Assembly (NCBI RefSeq): GCF_032854445.1
Contig: NC_088300.1
Span: 60,050,984-60,114,983, forward strand
Direction of reading: 5' to 3'
DNA length: 64,000 nucleotides
From: Liolophura sinensis
Taxonomy: Eukaryota > Mollusca > Polyplacophora > Chitonida > Chitonidae
Below are positions 1 to 12,799 of the stretch, one piece after another (the stretch's first letter is position 1; each line of letters starts with the position of its first letter). Under the pieces are notes generated by a model. That model ran no database searches and was not told where the DNA came from. It saw nothing but the letters and a program-made list of their open reading frames with translations. The translations under genes and the position numbers were made by a program.

Positions 1-214
1 CGACGGCGGCCAGCATTATGGTGGGTGGAAACCGGGCACAGCCCGGGGGAAAAACCCACGACCATCCGCAGGTTGCTGCAAGACCTTCCCACTTACGGCC
101 GGGAGAGGAAGCCAGCATGAGCTGGACTTGAAACTCACAGCGACCGCATTGGTGAGAGGCTCCTGGGTCATTACGCTGCGCTAGCGCGCTAACCGACTGA
201 GCCACGGAGGCCCC
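1..214 (-). mobile_element. tRNA-derived SINE, cut by the window start
   Basis: Read on the minus strand from 214, the element starts with a tRNA-like head: GGGGCCTCCGTGGCTCAG gives the A box, and GTTTCAAGTCCAGC near 140 gives the B box. A body with GGAAGCCAGCAT and CCGGGCACAGCCCGGG follows. The tail seen in other copies (an ACGCC / CTCAAGAATATTTCACTTA block, then a TTTA-type A-rich end) is cut off by the window edge. The same family recurs at 4.75, 5.35, 14.5, 26.1, 31.2, 40.6, 41.1, 54.25 and 57.4 kb. Confidence 0.8.
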
Positions 215-2349
215 GCTTTTATTTTATCCCACAGAGAAATCAGCGATAATGAAAAGTTAAAAAAAAAAAAAAGTACAGCCTCCAGATCAGTGGTCAAGCT
301 GAATTTACTTTTGACCAATCAAGAGTCAAATAAGATTTAAACTCCTCAATTTTTTTAAACAAGATGGCTATGCAATGTTAAGGTCGCCAGTTCAACGATA
401 GCAGTAGGTTCCTTCCTGTTTATGCTGCCGCCAATTATGATGAATCTTGTTCTAAGTCAAGGGGAGTTTCTTAATTCAAAGTTCCGCCACTGCATCACAG
501 AAGCAGTAGTTTCTGTAGGCTTCATGCAAGATAACTGCATATTTTTGGAGAATAAATTCTGTCAGTATATTTTCATCTCCTGTAACCCACTAAACTCTTG
601 GCTGGATCATTCCGATTGAATGCCTAACTTTTGCTTCAAATATATATCATTCGAGTTGAAGAGGCTGGGCATGTATGACTAATTTGTCTTGGTGTTGCCG
701 TTTTCTGTAAGAAAGGGCTGTTAAAGTAAATTTAACGTTTTATCATATATCAGGACACCAAACCAGAATTGGAACTTGAAGACGTTGGAAAATCAATCGA
801 AAACCACAAGGGCTACATCATACACAGATGAACGACATTGGGTTGGAGGCAGGACCTTTACTATGGTTTTACATGTATTTGTAAACTCGCCATGGAGTTC
901 TTGGGGAAATAAACTTAACACAAACCATATATTTGGAGTTAGCTGGTAAACGAAACTACGCCGTCGTTTATAGAAAGAAGCATTTGGCTAAATATCACTA
1001 AATATCGCGTTTTCACGTCATCAAAAATTCATGAAGGATGTTGAAAGAAAAATTAAACATACTCCTTTTGTTATGGTTTTTAATTACCTTTAATTATCTC
1101 AATGTCGAATGCATTGCGTCATTATATACCACGGCTGGCGTTGTGGTTGTCGCCGTGTATATAAGCGGAATTCCTTTGTCCGCGTCACTTGGTTACAAGT
1201 TTAGCTTCACCGCAGCTCGCCACGAGCAGATCACGTCTTGTTCACGCCTTGTTTCAAAGCCATGCTGCACATTTCAGCACGATATTACTCCCTCAGAATT
1301 TCTTCACACCTATATGTCCTGAACGTATATGAATCTAAAACCAGACACCTTCCCTCCAAAACGTCAAATTCATAAATTCACTCACTCACTCACTCACTTT
1401 CACTCATTCTGTCGTGAAGTCGCTTTCTTATATTGTGGTTTCATTATTGCATATAAAGGTTATAAAATATTCTTTCCTCATAGCGCGATAATGGGGCATC
1501 TTTTACCATTAACGTGTGGAATCGTGAATTACAGAGGACTGAATGACAAAGACAATGACAATATATATATATATGTACATGTATATTTTTCTATATATAA
1601 ATTTGTTCTGACTTCTGTTGAACAAACATATACATATTACAGGTGTATTTAGGATCATAATGTAGCAAGTTTATATTAGCACAAGTCAATATACAGCTGT
1701 CCATGTAGGTTCTGCGTGGTGACATATCTCATTTTCTTTGTCACTTGGCTCTAACAGACAAGGAGAGAAGAGATATACTAGCTGTCTCTCATTTCACTCT
1801 AAAAAAAAAGAAAAAAAAACAATAACAACGAACAACCTGTAAAATTTCACAGAAAGTTTCATTAATGCAACACAAAGATTGTATTGGACAAACAATGATA
1901 GTATGTTGAATATGACACAGTATTATGTACGTTCTATAGACAACTGATTTTCTTCTAAAATTAACATACTATTATTCTGACCGCATGCCTAGTTTAATTG
2001 TGTTATATACATTTTCTTTGTTATTTAACCGTAACAGAACATAATCTGAAATGAACAAAGAACATGCACAACCACTGGCTGTAGAACGTACAAAAACAAA
2101 ACAAAGCGACAGATTACAAGTCATACATGAGTGGTAAATTGAGCTGATAATACTTCGACTATTCGCCGTAAATTTACACCTTATAAATCACTGATAACGT
2201 TAAAACGAGACATTCTACAATAACCATGCACTGCATCATATTCTGATGTTGTGATTATGAAGAAAACCCTTTTTAAAAGCATCTTATATTTGTGAGTTAC
2301 GTTGGAAGGAAAACTTAAGGTTTCACTAAATATATATATATATATATAA

Positions 2350-2394
<45 letters not shown>

Positions 2395-3000
2395 CATCAT
2401 CGCTACCAATCTTCGTGAAGAACCCAATACATACACACGTACAACCATGTGGGCCTGCATATATATATATATATATATATATACACACTCTGAGCTGTAC
2501 GTTATTACTGTGACCATGAAGCTATCACGCCTTTGACACGCTCGCCCACAGTCAGCTGTTTTTCACTTCCGTCACAATAATTTTAATTCAGCTTAATACA
2601 TATCACGTAATGTACAAAAATATACACATATACATATACCTACATGTACACGCCATGCACACGCCATGCATGCATGCGTGGAATATTGTTTCACGCCCAG
2701 AAAGTGTGCATATATGTTCTATATAGAGATAGGCCCCCATATTAACACAACAAGTCACCACAGCCATGTAAATGTCTTGTATACAATGGACAATGGACAT
2801 ATGAACAGCGTTTTATGAATCTGAAATTATCACATATAAAGTCTCAAAATTACTATCTACATGTAGATGCTTAGAAGAGTCTTATGATTTATTATGTACT
2901 TGTTTGTTTGATAGGTGTTTAACGCCATATCTACATTTTTTCCATTCGTATAATATGTATACATACATAACACGACAAAGATGAAGTTTTATGCATAGGG
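215..3000. other. gene-free stretch
   Basis: No supported gene. Short open frames here show no family motif and no credible splice pattern. It holds a short CACT microsatellite (about 1378-1406), AT microsatellites, and a worn SINE-tail fragment near 2910-2955 (a GTGTTTAACGCCAT-type motif). A TATATAAG motif at 1157 could be a core promoter, but nothing downstream supports a gene. Confidence 0.5.
2331..2392. repeat. AT dinucleotide microsatellite
   Basis: About 60 bases of almost pure alternating TA with a small interruption near 2348-2355. A second, shorter run lies at about 2459-2482. Confidence 0.9.
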
Positions 3001-3039
3001 AAAACAGAAAGGTTCATCATCCTGCAGGACGGTACAGTG

Positions 3040-3400
3040 GAGGATCAAAAAGTTGATCTTTCCCATACTGACTTCGTGATTTTGTTGGAGAACGTGAACT
3101 TGATTAATTTAGGATGGAAAGATTCGGATTTTTTTTTATGGATGAGGAAAACAGCTTCTAGTCAGAATAAGGGTTGATCATCCACTATACAGCGACTTCG
3201 TGATTTTGTTGGAGAACGGAAACTTGATTTAAGTGAGGATGAAAAGATTCCGATTTTTTTATGGATGAGGAAACCAGAAAGGATTCATCTTCATGTCAGA
3301 AAAAATGTTGATCCCCAACTATACAGGGTTCGTGATTTTACTGGAGAACACGAACTTGAGAAAATGAGGATAGGAAGGTTAGGAAGATTCTAATCCTTTT
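3040..3400. repeat. tandem repeat, about 124-132 bp unit, nearly three copies
   Basis: The anchor TTCGTGATTTTGTTGGAGAA occurs at 3073 and 3197, with a diverged version at 3329, so the periods are 124 and 132. Each unit also has a GGATGAGGAAA block and a GTTGATC block. The spacing changes by small indels. Non-coding. Confidence 0.8.
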
Positions 3401-3659
3401 GTGGCCAAAAGGCCATGTCCCATGGTACATTTTTGAAAATTAGTGGCCAGGAAACTAATATTTCTGTCATGAATGTCGATAGGCTTGTTATAGATTAACC
3501 TACTCGCGTTATCTCGCTTCGGATAATCCAATAAACAAATCAGATAAACTGTTTACTGTTCCTCCATGTGTGTAAAGTTTTAGAAACAACCGTGGTCTTT
3601 TTGGTCTTGAAAGAAAACGCGTTCCCCAAAAGGTAAGCAATATATACTGTCTTTAATTA

Positions 3660-4010
3660 CTTAAGTATATTTGTGATCATTTCATGCACAAATATTTATA
3701 CATAATACTGATATAGTCGTGTGAATGTTTATGACCATTCCATACATCAATATCTATGGAAAGTGAGATAGTCGTGTGAATGTTAGTGGCCATTTCAAAC
3801 ACCAATATCTACAGAAAATGAGACAGTCGTGCGAATGTTTGTGACCATTCCATACACCAATATCTATAGAAAATGAGACAGTCGTGTGAATGTTTGTGAC
3901 CATTCCATACACCAATATCTATAGAAAATGAGAGAGTCGTGTGAATGTTTGTGACCATTTTATACATCAATATATAGATACCGGTATAGTCATGTGAATG
4001 TTTGTGATTC
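3660..4010. repeat. minisatellite, 55-bp unit, about six copies
   Basis: The motif AGTCGTGTGAATGTT recurs at 3715, 3770, 3825, 3880 and 3935, a strict 55-base period, and in changed form (AGTCATG) at 3988. Between anchors is a conserved GACCATTCCATAC / CCAATATCTATAGAAAATGAG block. It lies 260 bp after the 124-bp repeat and is unrelated to it. Confidence 0.9.
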
Positions 4011-4753
4011 TAATATGGAAGAATTCGATCGGTCAGAAAGTCCGCGGTTTAAACATCGTCAGAATTTTTTCCTCTTCCAAAAAAAAAAAAAAAATACTGG
4101 AAAAAGGTGCACACATTTTATATCACATTTCAGGTAGCACCTGTACCGAGGGAAGCTGATACCAATTCGAGTAAAAAACCTGTCTGTATATGTATATATA
4201 GGTTATATGTTCATGCATGCAGTGGAAATACCTCCGTAATGCCCACTCGCTCAGTCGCATGCATGCAGACACCCACTAACACGTGGTAACACCGAGCATT
4301 TCACGTGGAAATACATTACTCATTCGTGGGGTAACATGGCCCAGTGATTGACAGCAAACGTGACGTGAGTGGGCATGTGGGAATGCTCCGACTTACGTGA
4401 AACGGAATGGATATCAGCTGATAAACAGCCGTTTCCTGTCTGAAGGTTAGACTTCAATAAGAGTTGACTGACCAAAAACCGGTGCAGATACAAGAACCAA
4501 GTAGGCACGTATGTACGCGTACATGCATGTGTAGCAACAGATATAAACGTCATACTGATTTTGACCTGCGCCCCGATTGTTCAAAACTGGTTTACAACTT
4601 AATACCAGATTTAACTTCAAGCCAGATCATCAATTTGGCGATTAGCCTAAAAAAAATTGTGTTACATTGTATTAAATATTGACTAAAGCTGCCGTTGTTT
4701 TACTTTGTCTTTAGATAACCTCACTTACTGAAGAGTTAGGTTAAAAATTTAAA

Positions 4754-4916
4754 CTCTCCGGCCGTACGTGGGAAGGTCTTCAGCAACCTGTGGTTGGTCG
4801 TGATTTCTCCCGGGCTCTGTCCGGTTTCCTCTCACCAAAATGCTGGCCGCCGTCATATAAGTGAAATATTCTTGAGTATGGCGTAAAACACCAATCAAAT
4901 AAGCAAATAAATAAAA
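4754..4916 (+). mobile_element. 5'-truncated tRNA-derived SINE
   Basis: Plus orientation. It starts inside the body (CTCTCCGGCCGTACGTGG), lacks the tRNA head, and runs through GCTGGCCGCCGTCATATAAG and the ATTCTTGAGTATGGCG block to an A-rich AAATAAATAAA tail. Loss of the 5' end with an intact tail is typical of incomplete reverse transcription. Confidence 0.75.
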
Positions 4917-5352
4917 ATTTAAACATAAAATATAACTTAATACCAGTATTAACTTACACACTTTCGAACAACTGGGCCCTGTACGTGCCATGTACGGTCC
5001 TCGACAAAGGGCTAGGCCTACACATGCAGCACAATTTCATGTAGATCCGAGATATGATGTATATTATAACATGTACTAATCGGTAAAGCACATCCAAAAT
5101 GGTTCATGGTGATTTTTTTTTAAAAGAGATTTTGACATTACTGAACGTTACAAGTATAAGGACTTAGCTACTAATGAGGATGATTTTGTTGTATATTAAA
5201 TATCCACAAAATAGTAAAACAAAAAGAATATGTCAACAGTATAGACATGTTTGTCATATGGAAAAGACAATTGAAAAGATAACACCCCACTTCTCACCTC
5301 TCAAACATCGACAACATGATGTGATATGCACCTTATTTTTGTGCCTTTATAT

Positions 5353-5517
5353 ATATTTATTTGATTGGCGTTTTACGCCGTTCTCAAGAATATTTCACTT
5401 ATACGACGGCGGCCAGCATTATGGTGGGAGGAAACCGGGTAGAGCCCGGTGGAAACCCTCGACCATCCGCAGGGTGGTGGCAGACCTTCCCACGTGCGAC
5501 CGGAGAGGAAGCCAGGC
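5353..5517 (-). mobile_element. 5'-truncated tRNA-derived SINE
   Basis: Minus orientation. The tail (TTTATTTGATTGGCG, TCAAGAATATTTCACTTATA) and body (CGACGGCGGCCAGCATTATG, GGAGAGGAAGCCAG) are well kept. The tRNA head that should follow at the right side is missing. The body is close to the 1-214 copy. Confidence 0.75.
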
Positions 5518-7262
5518 CTTCATATGTAGACAAAATACATGCTGTTATTTTACTTGACTATACATGTATGTATATTGCGATATAGAAATGCTGTGTAAAA
5601 ACATACATTTCGGCTCTGACAAGACATATAGGTTATCGTCATCATGAATAACTCATAATATAGACAAGAAAAGATACAAAACACACGTTCAAAACTATAA
5701 ATAGTACTACCCATTTTTAACCATATCTTTTTTATTAGTTAATAACTGAATGTACATGTATTTGAAAATCTATAGCTGTTAATTCGGTTGAGAGATACAT
5801 GGAGATATGTTCATTTGGCAAGTTTGTATTATATACATTATGAACTTAACAACCATTTACATATATACCAACAGGGGTTGGTCTATAGGCGTATATCTTA
5901 ACTTACTAAGGTTTTTAATTTCTCTGGGAGAGTCCTGTTATATGGTGTGAAATTGTTTTTCCATTAGAATACGAGGGGAGGGGGTATACTTGTATTGTGC
6001 ATAGCGCACACTTCTATTGCGCACGGTAACAAGAATAGCTTATAGGTAGTAATAGGCCTACACATTTATTTAAGTGACTTACTGAAGATGGTCACTTCTT
6101 TTTCTAAATATAATAGGCCTACTTGTTTCAGGCTCAGTATCATTTGCACAAAGCTGCTTAAATCATGTGGCTGTGAAGTGGTAACGGACGAGACTAGAAT
6201 GAGGGCATCAGATTTAACACTTTTGTGCCCATCCTCGCACAGTATGTGTATCCATATATAGCCCATGCATGCCTATACGTGACTATTAAAGGATATCACC
6301 GTGTGGAGAAATCACTAACCGGCTTAGACAAGGGAGAGGGACATCTCCACACGAATAAACATCTGCTGTAGGCCTACAGTTAAAAAAACAAAACAAAAAA
6401 AAACACCCCATCATAAATAATTCATCATCTATAGAGTTCGAATCTGATGGAAACACCAAAATTCTCATATTTAATTAATCACTGTGTGTGCACAATAAAT
6501 GTACATAGGCTATAAGCCATGTGCTCATATACATGCATGTAGGTCTATAGTTTATAATCGTATTTTTCTAGATGATGACGATTTCGTGAACCACTACATC
6601 TGCCACACACATTTATCCTTCTTGTGCACGATTTCAAGTCGAATGCCCCAGTCGTGCAAATTTAAGGAGCGTCTTATCTACATACATGCACGTGTAGGCC
6701 TTTACATGTTGGTCTACTCCCAAACCCACGTGCGTATCAAATATCTATACCGTCGATGTTTTAATGGATGTGACACCATCCCTTCCTACTGATCTCACAA
6801 CCGAACAGAAGAAGTAAGACCAGACCGTGCAAACCACGCGTTACTAAGGTGGATATCTAACTCATTGTGTCTCATCCGACGAGTGGCTCACAGCTGATTT
6901 CATACAGGCTGGTATATCCCAACAGCTGAGAGGTTATTTACATTTGAGCTCCGGCAGGAAAAATAGTCGAGCTCAAGGTCCGAACGAAAACAGACATACA
7001 GCGCTTTACCTTAACTTCCCTTCAGCTAGAGATCTTTCCGGGTATATATTTTATAACACCTACATAATAAAACTAAACTGTGATGCAACAGACAATCCTT
7101 AAAACATAGGAAGATAACTTTGAAGTGGGTTAGCTGACCGAGATTCGGTTTCCGGTTGTGAGACTTACGGTTCTCATCAGGCTTTCACAGCGTGCCTTGA
7201 CCGCAATGTTGAATTGTTGACAACAGCTGAGCACGTGAACTCGGAGTGATTGCTCGGCGTTG
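5518..7262. other. gene-free stretch upstream of the dehydrogenase gene
   Basis: No coding region recognised. The last 300 bases form the promoter-proximal region of the plus-strand gene that follows, including a CACGTG E-box at about 7232. The rest is AT-rich single-copy-looking sequence. Confidence 0.4.
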
Positions 7263-7265
7263 AAG

Positions 7266-7273
7266 TATAAAAT
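7266..7273 (+). promoter_or_regulatory. TATA box of the dehydrogenase gene
   Basis: TATAAAAT lies about 30 bases before a likely start region (CTCACGTTAGTTTG near 7290-7305). A plausible non-coding first exon ending in a GT donor at 7413 follows directly. Confidence 0.6.
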
Positions 7274-7294
7274 CGGAAGGCGCATCGCCGCTCA

Positions 7295-7412
7295 CGTTAG
7301 TTTGCTGTGAATTTCAGAGCGGTTACAACGCGTGTATTATTGTGCTAACGGATTTTACTGGAAGTATAGCAGTATTGTTTGATATATTGGAACATTTTTC
7401 ATTCATTCGAAG
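7295..7412 (+). other. 5' UTR exon of the dehydrogenase gene
   Basis: Runs from the inferred start to a donor, CGAAG|GTAGGA, at 7412/7413. It would join an acceptor (CCACTTGCAG) ending at 8309. Position relative to the TATA box and the donor are visible; transcription itself is inferred. Confidence 0.45.
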
Positions 7413-8361
7413 GTAGGAAACTAGGCAGCTTGCATTGCCATGTTTTGTCTGTTTGTTGAAATCAGTTTAGTCAGTTTTACAGTTGTGGAAAGAATGGCTG
7501 TTTTTCCAAAACGAAATTAAGAAGCACTCAAGGATTTTGTGCGATATGCCTTTCTCAGTCAAAAAATGTCGTGTAGTGTGAAATTTTACTGTCGGTTTTT
7601 ATTTGTTTTTCAATAATGGCTTGCAGGCTTTCTTCGGTAACAGCTTTTCTTGGCTGCGGGTTTTTCATTCTTACGATGTCAGGTTTGAGTGCCGTGTATC
7701 TAATGTATTTTATAATGCTTAAAATCGGATAAGCGTTGGTTAAAGCAGGATTTTTTCTGGGGTAAATAGCTTATCCTTTACACCATCAGCGTAATCTACT
7801 AAGGACGAGTTGCAGAGTTCGAGTTACCACGACGTCGTCAGCTGATCGCTGTGTGAGTCTTCGTGCTTTGTGCATGATCAGAATCTGGGTTACGTCAATC
7901 AAGGTGGTAGGAGGCGGGGTCTAGGCTCAACGGCCTTTGTCAGTCTGTGTCTGGGTACTGGGAAGCTCAACCGCAGTTCACCCAGACACTGCCTACTGGG
8001 CGTGGAAATTCTATATTTAGAGTTCTCAGATCGATATATCCCCTTTGACCGTGCGTGATCCAAACGTGTCTGCCTAGCCATGTCGCTGTACTCCTAAGGT
8101 GTAACCTATGCCTTTGCTCTTGGATTTCCACACAAGGTGTAAAGCCACGTGCTTACGTCATGCTACTTACTTAGTTAATTTATTTCTAGGATAGGTGGTC
8201 TGATGTTTGGTTTAACTTTGAACATTTTAATTACCGACACATTACACAATCCGTCGCCGGTTCAGATTAGTTTATTTAAATTTTGTGATTTTTTCCCATC
8301 CACTTGCAGAAAAAGAAAATGTTGGACATTGAGTTGAACAAGAATCAGTTGGCCCCAGCCA

Positions 8362-10986
8362 ATGGTGTCCACTAGTTTACAGTTACCAGACGTGCCAAAA
8401 GGTGGTGCTGTCGTGCAGGTATGTGTTGAATATTTGTCATACTGTAACAATTGAAAGTAATTTTAAAAAAAAATGATGTAGAAAAATTCAAACCTTAAAC
8501 ACTGTAGAACTGTGAATACATTTAACCGTATCTTTAACTGTTGAACCGTACTATTTGGGTCATTGATTTTTGTGTACTGACCATTCATTTATTGTGTTGT
8601 AAATTAGTACATTTCTAACAAAGGTACACATTTTGATTGACAGGTGTGTTACGCCGGGGCATGTTACTCAGAGGGTCACTTGAAGAGACAAGGAATTCGC
8701 CCCAGACTACCAGGTATTAGAGACACTTCACTCTTTCCAGGTGTGCACATCTTGGATCTGCTTTAAGATGCCCCACCCCCACAATCACTTCTGTTTATTT
8801 GACTTCCTAAAACCAAAGATAACCTCTCATAATTCTTGACTATGGCTGAAAGAGCTCCATTCTGTTGACCAGGGAACTTGCATTGTTGGCTTTGTAGAAA
8901 TGATAAAATGCTACGAATCTCTGCTTGTAATGCTTGATTCATAAACCCCCTCAAGATGTGCCACATGGTTTTTGTTGTCAGTATAAGTTTTTTCATGTAG
9001 AATGTATTCCTGTAGCTGTGAGAATTCCGTATTTTTTTTATACTATCCAGGATTGCTGTGGCATACCGTTCACTAGTTACAATTCTGCTTTTTACAGCTC
9101 TCCAAACTTATGCTTTTTTTTTTGTGGCCAAATTTGCCTAATATACATCATGTCATGCATGATATCTCAACATTTGTCTTGTGATTTGTTTTTTCCAGGG
9201 TACGAGATTTCAGGTTTTGCACGAGGTCAGCTCTGAATTGCCTAATCAAACCTCACTGTAGGAGATCGTGTTATTATCTACCCAGATGATGATCTCTGTG
9301 ACTCTGGCTATTGCAGAATACATCCCTGTAGAAGACCCTGTAAATGTCATCCAGATTCCTGACAGTGTGTCGATGGAAGTAGCTGCAATGCTGCCTGGCG
9401 GAGGTCTGACAGCTTACAGTGCAGTGCAGAAGGCAAAGCCCCATGTAGAAAAACTTCTCAAAGTCAAACGTAAGTTTAACAGCAAAACCCCAAAGCAATT
9501 GTCTTCTTATCTACATATTGAATGTAATTGCTAGAGTTTGTTACTTTCAAGACTTCAGCAGAGAAGTTTATCTCGAGATACCCATAACATTCCATTCTGG
9601 TTTTTTTTTTGTATGTTTTTTGGGGATCAAAAGATATGATTGTATCATTAATTCTTATAAAAACCTCAAAAATGTCATGACATTTGGAAGTGGATATTTA
9701 TGAGTGTTCTTTCTTATTTCAGCAACAGTTAATGTTCTGATTGTGGGTGCTGGTGGTTAGGCTTATGGGACTGTCAAAGTAGCTCAGGCCCCTCATTGGA
9801 CACACGGCAACAAAGTCAGAGTCAGCTGTGGCAGATAACAGTGTAAGTAGATATAAAGATACTGACAGATTTACTCAAAACAACAGTAAAAGAAATATTT
9901 AATTTGAAAAATATGGTTTAAAATTTCCTGAAATACATGTACAGTCAATATGCGTAGAGCAGTTTTTTTATGATTAATTTGGACATTGTTGGTTTGGAAT
10001 CTAGTCAGTATTGTGTTGATATATGTAATTATTTTGGACAAGTTTCTCATTTGAAGTGGGTAGTTATTTGTTGTGTCTTCTCTTTAACAGATTGATAAGT
10101 TATTAACAGCCCAGGATCATGGCTGCTGGGACATTATTCACTGGAATGAGGAAGACCATGAACAGTACATCATTGAGAGAAACGCTTGACACATGCAGGG
10201 GCGGAGTCGATGTGGTGATTGACTTTGTCAGTTCCCCTCGCACAATGAAGAGGGCACTCAAAAGTTCTCAACAGAGTAAGCTACTTATTTATTGATGTGT
10301 GGTAGTCTAAAAATGAAATCTACTTTATGGTATCGTGAATAAGTTTAAGGAAGCTCTAAAGGTAGTATGAACAGCTATTTATTATTCATTCAGTTCTTTG
10401 TTAACATTTCGATTTTCCTTTTTAATGTTGTAAGATCATGTTAAGTCATTGAAAAAACAGATAGTTATGGTTGTTTTTTATCTTGTGTGTTTACAGGAGG
10501 GACTAGTCTTAGTGGGAGGTAACACAATGTCCGAAGTCAGTATTAATCTCAACTCACTGTCAGCCAAACAACAGAGTATTGTGGGTGTGCCCAAGGGAAC
10601 AGTAGAACAATTGAGAGAGCTTGTTGATGCGGTGGCTGAGGAAAAGGTCAGTGTTAATCAAACTTCTTTATCACCAATTTGCAGCATAAACGAATGCAAT
10701 TAAAATTGGCAGTGGTTGGCTGCTAAAATGCAAATCTAACAAAAAAAAAAAAAAGAATCTTGTAGACTTTAAATCCTTACACATTACTTTTGAAATTTGT
10801 TTTATGTGAAAAGCAAAACTTATATTTTTGTTGTGCTTTGTGTCTTTTCAGGTAACTCCTCCGTGTTATGCTGTCTTTCCTGTAGAAGATGCGACACAAG
10901 TTTTTGATGATTTAAGTCAATGCCGGATAACAGGACGGGCCATTTTCCGGTTTGCCTCTTCCACGACAAATGGCATGACCCTGTAA
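8362..10986 (+). pseudogene. MDR-superfamily (zinc-ADH-like) dehydrogenase gene with clustered frameshifts
   Basis: Seven coding exons can be placed: 8362-8418 (ATG chosen because the frame upstream is closed by TGA; exon begins 8310), 8644-8740, 9199-9469, 9723-9842, 10091-10275, 10497-10646, 10852-10986 (TAA). Splice sites and phases agree. The product is a medium-chain dehydrogenase/reductase: an N-terminal GroES-like part (PDVPKGGAVVQV, AGACYSEGH, FPGYEISG, VGDRVIIYPDDDLC), then a Rossmann half (VLIVGAGG, GLVLVGGNTMSE, VDVVIDFVSS). The usual GHE zinc-ligand motif reads GYE, and the four structural-zinc cysteines are absent, so zinc binding is doubtful. Substrate unknown. Exons 3-5 need about ten one-base corrections (for example GGTTAGG for GGTTTAGG, and an extra A in GAGAAACG), mostly in homopolymers. 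The other exons are clean. Either a young pseudogene or local consensus error. Confidence 0.75.
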
Positions 10987-12310
10987 CTCTTATTTATGCA
11001 AACTTTGTATGCTGATAACTTGTCGAGTGGGAGCGTGGCACGCCCCCTACCCTGACTTAGCTGTGATAGGCCATGTGATGCCAGGGGGATGAGATGCAGA
11101 ATTCTCGTCTACGCTGCTCGAGTGATGCCTGGGGCACCCTTTGTTGTCTGCAAATGGCTGTAACTCTGCATCATCTGCATTGCCACAGCTTCTGGTCAGA
11201 ATGATCATTACCGAAGTGTCCACCAGTATCTTGAACTGGTTGAGTAACCCACGGAGCGGCTTCGGAGAAGAAAATGGTGCATTTGTGTGGGACAATGCGG
11301 TGTGTACCCTGATTCAGCCAGGTGGGGTGTCCATTGGAAGTGGTGGTGATAAAACCCAGCCAGGAAGCTGACTTTTGATCAGACCACACACCCCTGCCAC
11401 AGAGAAAAAGAGGTGGCGATTGTATTTGTACTAAGTCTTTCACGCTCACTACAGTACAACTGTTCCTGCGTGTCAGTTGGAACTTGGTGTAACATGTCAC
11501 AGATTCATTCCTCATATAAAGAACGCTGTATACAGTGCCAGTGGTTGTGTATTTTTGAGCGCCAGGTTTATTATTAGTGATTTTGACATCCAAAGCATAG
11601 TGAGGTGGTTTTACTATGACCTGTAGTCTTAGTTTTGATGTTTTTGTATGACATAACAGCTGTAAGATCTCATAACTTGTCTCCGGTGATGTTTATTACA
11701 TTTATAAATATATAAGTGTATAGTGTATCCCCTTTTGTTGAAGTGTTTAACTTCTGTGTTGTATTATACAATATGCAGAAACAGTCTTGCCCATGAAATG
11801 TTGGAAGTGTACATTTATGTCGGAGTTGTCTTAAGTGAGCTGTTTTCTGGACTTGGATAAATGTTCCAATGAATTCTTGTATGGGTGATAAGTGTATGTT
11901 GATGTTGGCGTTAGCCGACATGAAGGACACAGTTATTGAATCTCCAGAAGCGAATGTTATTCTTTAGACCAAGAAATGGTTGGAAAAAAGACATTTTGCT
12001 TCATATGATGTTGGATGCAAGTGTGAATAATTTAAGAAACGAGAAAAGCTGTTAATGTAGTGTGCAAGGATTGCTGCCGTATGAACACTGCATGTAATGT
12101 AATTCAATGCGCACATCATGGTATGCTTATTGGAGGAAGGGGGTGTTTGGGGAGAAACAACATTTGTTTAGTCTTAAATGTTGAGGGATTACTGAGAAGA
12201 TTTAAATGTCTTTACTGAATACTAAATACTAGTTGTTCAAAAGACACATCATGCTTTTCTACCTTTCATATGGAATTAATGAAGATTGTCATAAATAAAA
12301 CATGAATTTC
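10987..12310 (+). other. 3' UTR of the dehydrogenase gene with poly(A) signal
   Basis: After the TAA at 10984-10986 there is no further homologous coding. The first good signal is AATAAA at 12294-12299, followed by a T/G-rich stretch, which gives a UTR of about 1.3 kb. Open frames inside it on both strands have no recognisable content. Confidence 0.5.
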
Positions 12311-12399
12311 ATATTGTATTTTATTGTGTTGGGTTGAATTTCTCTTGATGGAGGAGTATTCTTGGAAGAAAACCTCTCCACAAAACCGGCAATACTCGG

Positions 12400-12660
12400 T
12401 GATACTTTGGAAGTGGTATTTTTCAGTGGTTTTCTACTCGCCACTCGTTTCCAACAGGGCAAGATATGATGCTGTTATTTCGTGGATGGTGTTTTTCAGT
12501 GGTTTCCTACTCGCCACTGGTTTCCAACAGGGCAAGATATGATGCTGTTACTTCGTGGATGGTGTTTTTCAGTGGTTTCCTACTCGCCACTGGTTTCCAA
12601 CAGGGCAAGATATGATGCTGTTATTTCGTGGATGGTGTTTTTCAGTGGGTATAATATGTA
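12400..12660. repeat. 73-bp tandem repeat just past the poly(A) signal
   Basis: The anchor TTTTTCAGTGG occurs at 12419, 12492, 12565 and 12638, an exact 73-base period. The middle copies are nearly identical (GTTTCCAACAGGGCAAGATA). More degenerate units seem to continue to about 12795 (GTTTCCTACTAGGCAAAATA). Confidence 0.9.
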
Positions 12661-12799
12661 GTTTACTCATCATCACTGGTCTCCTATAGAGCAAAATGTC
12701 ATTTTCTGTGGGTGATATTTATGACGGGGGATATTGCTTGTTCCTCCATGATTGTTGGTTTCCTACTAGGCAAAATATGATACTGACATACTCAGCAAG

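Noticed and set aside
1038-1322. Possible small secreted protein (hydrophobic N-terminus)
   Set aside because: No known motif after the hydrophobic start and no supporting splice or poly(A) context beyond a nearby TATATAAG.
3660-4010. CRISPR-like array
   Set aside because: The whole 55-base unit is conserved with no unique spacers, and the window is eukaryotic.
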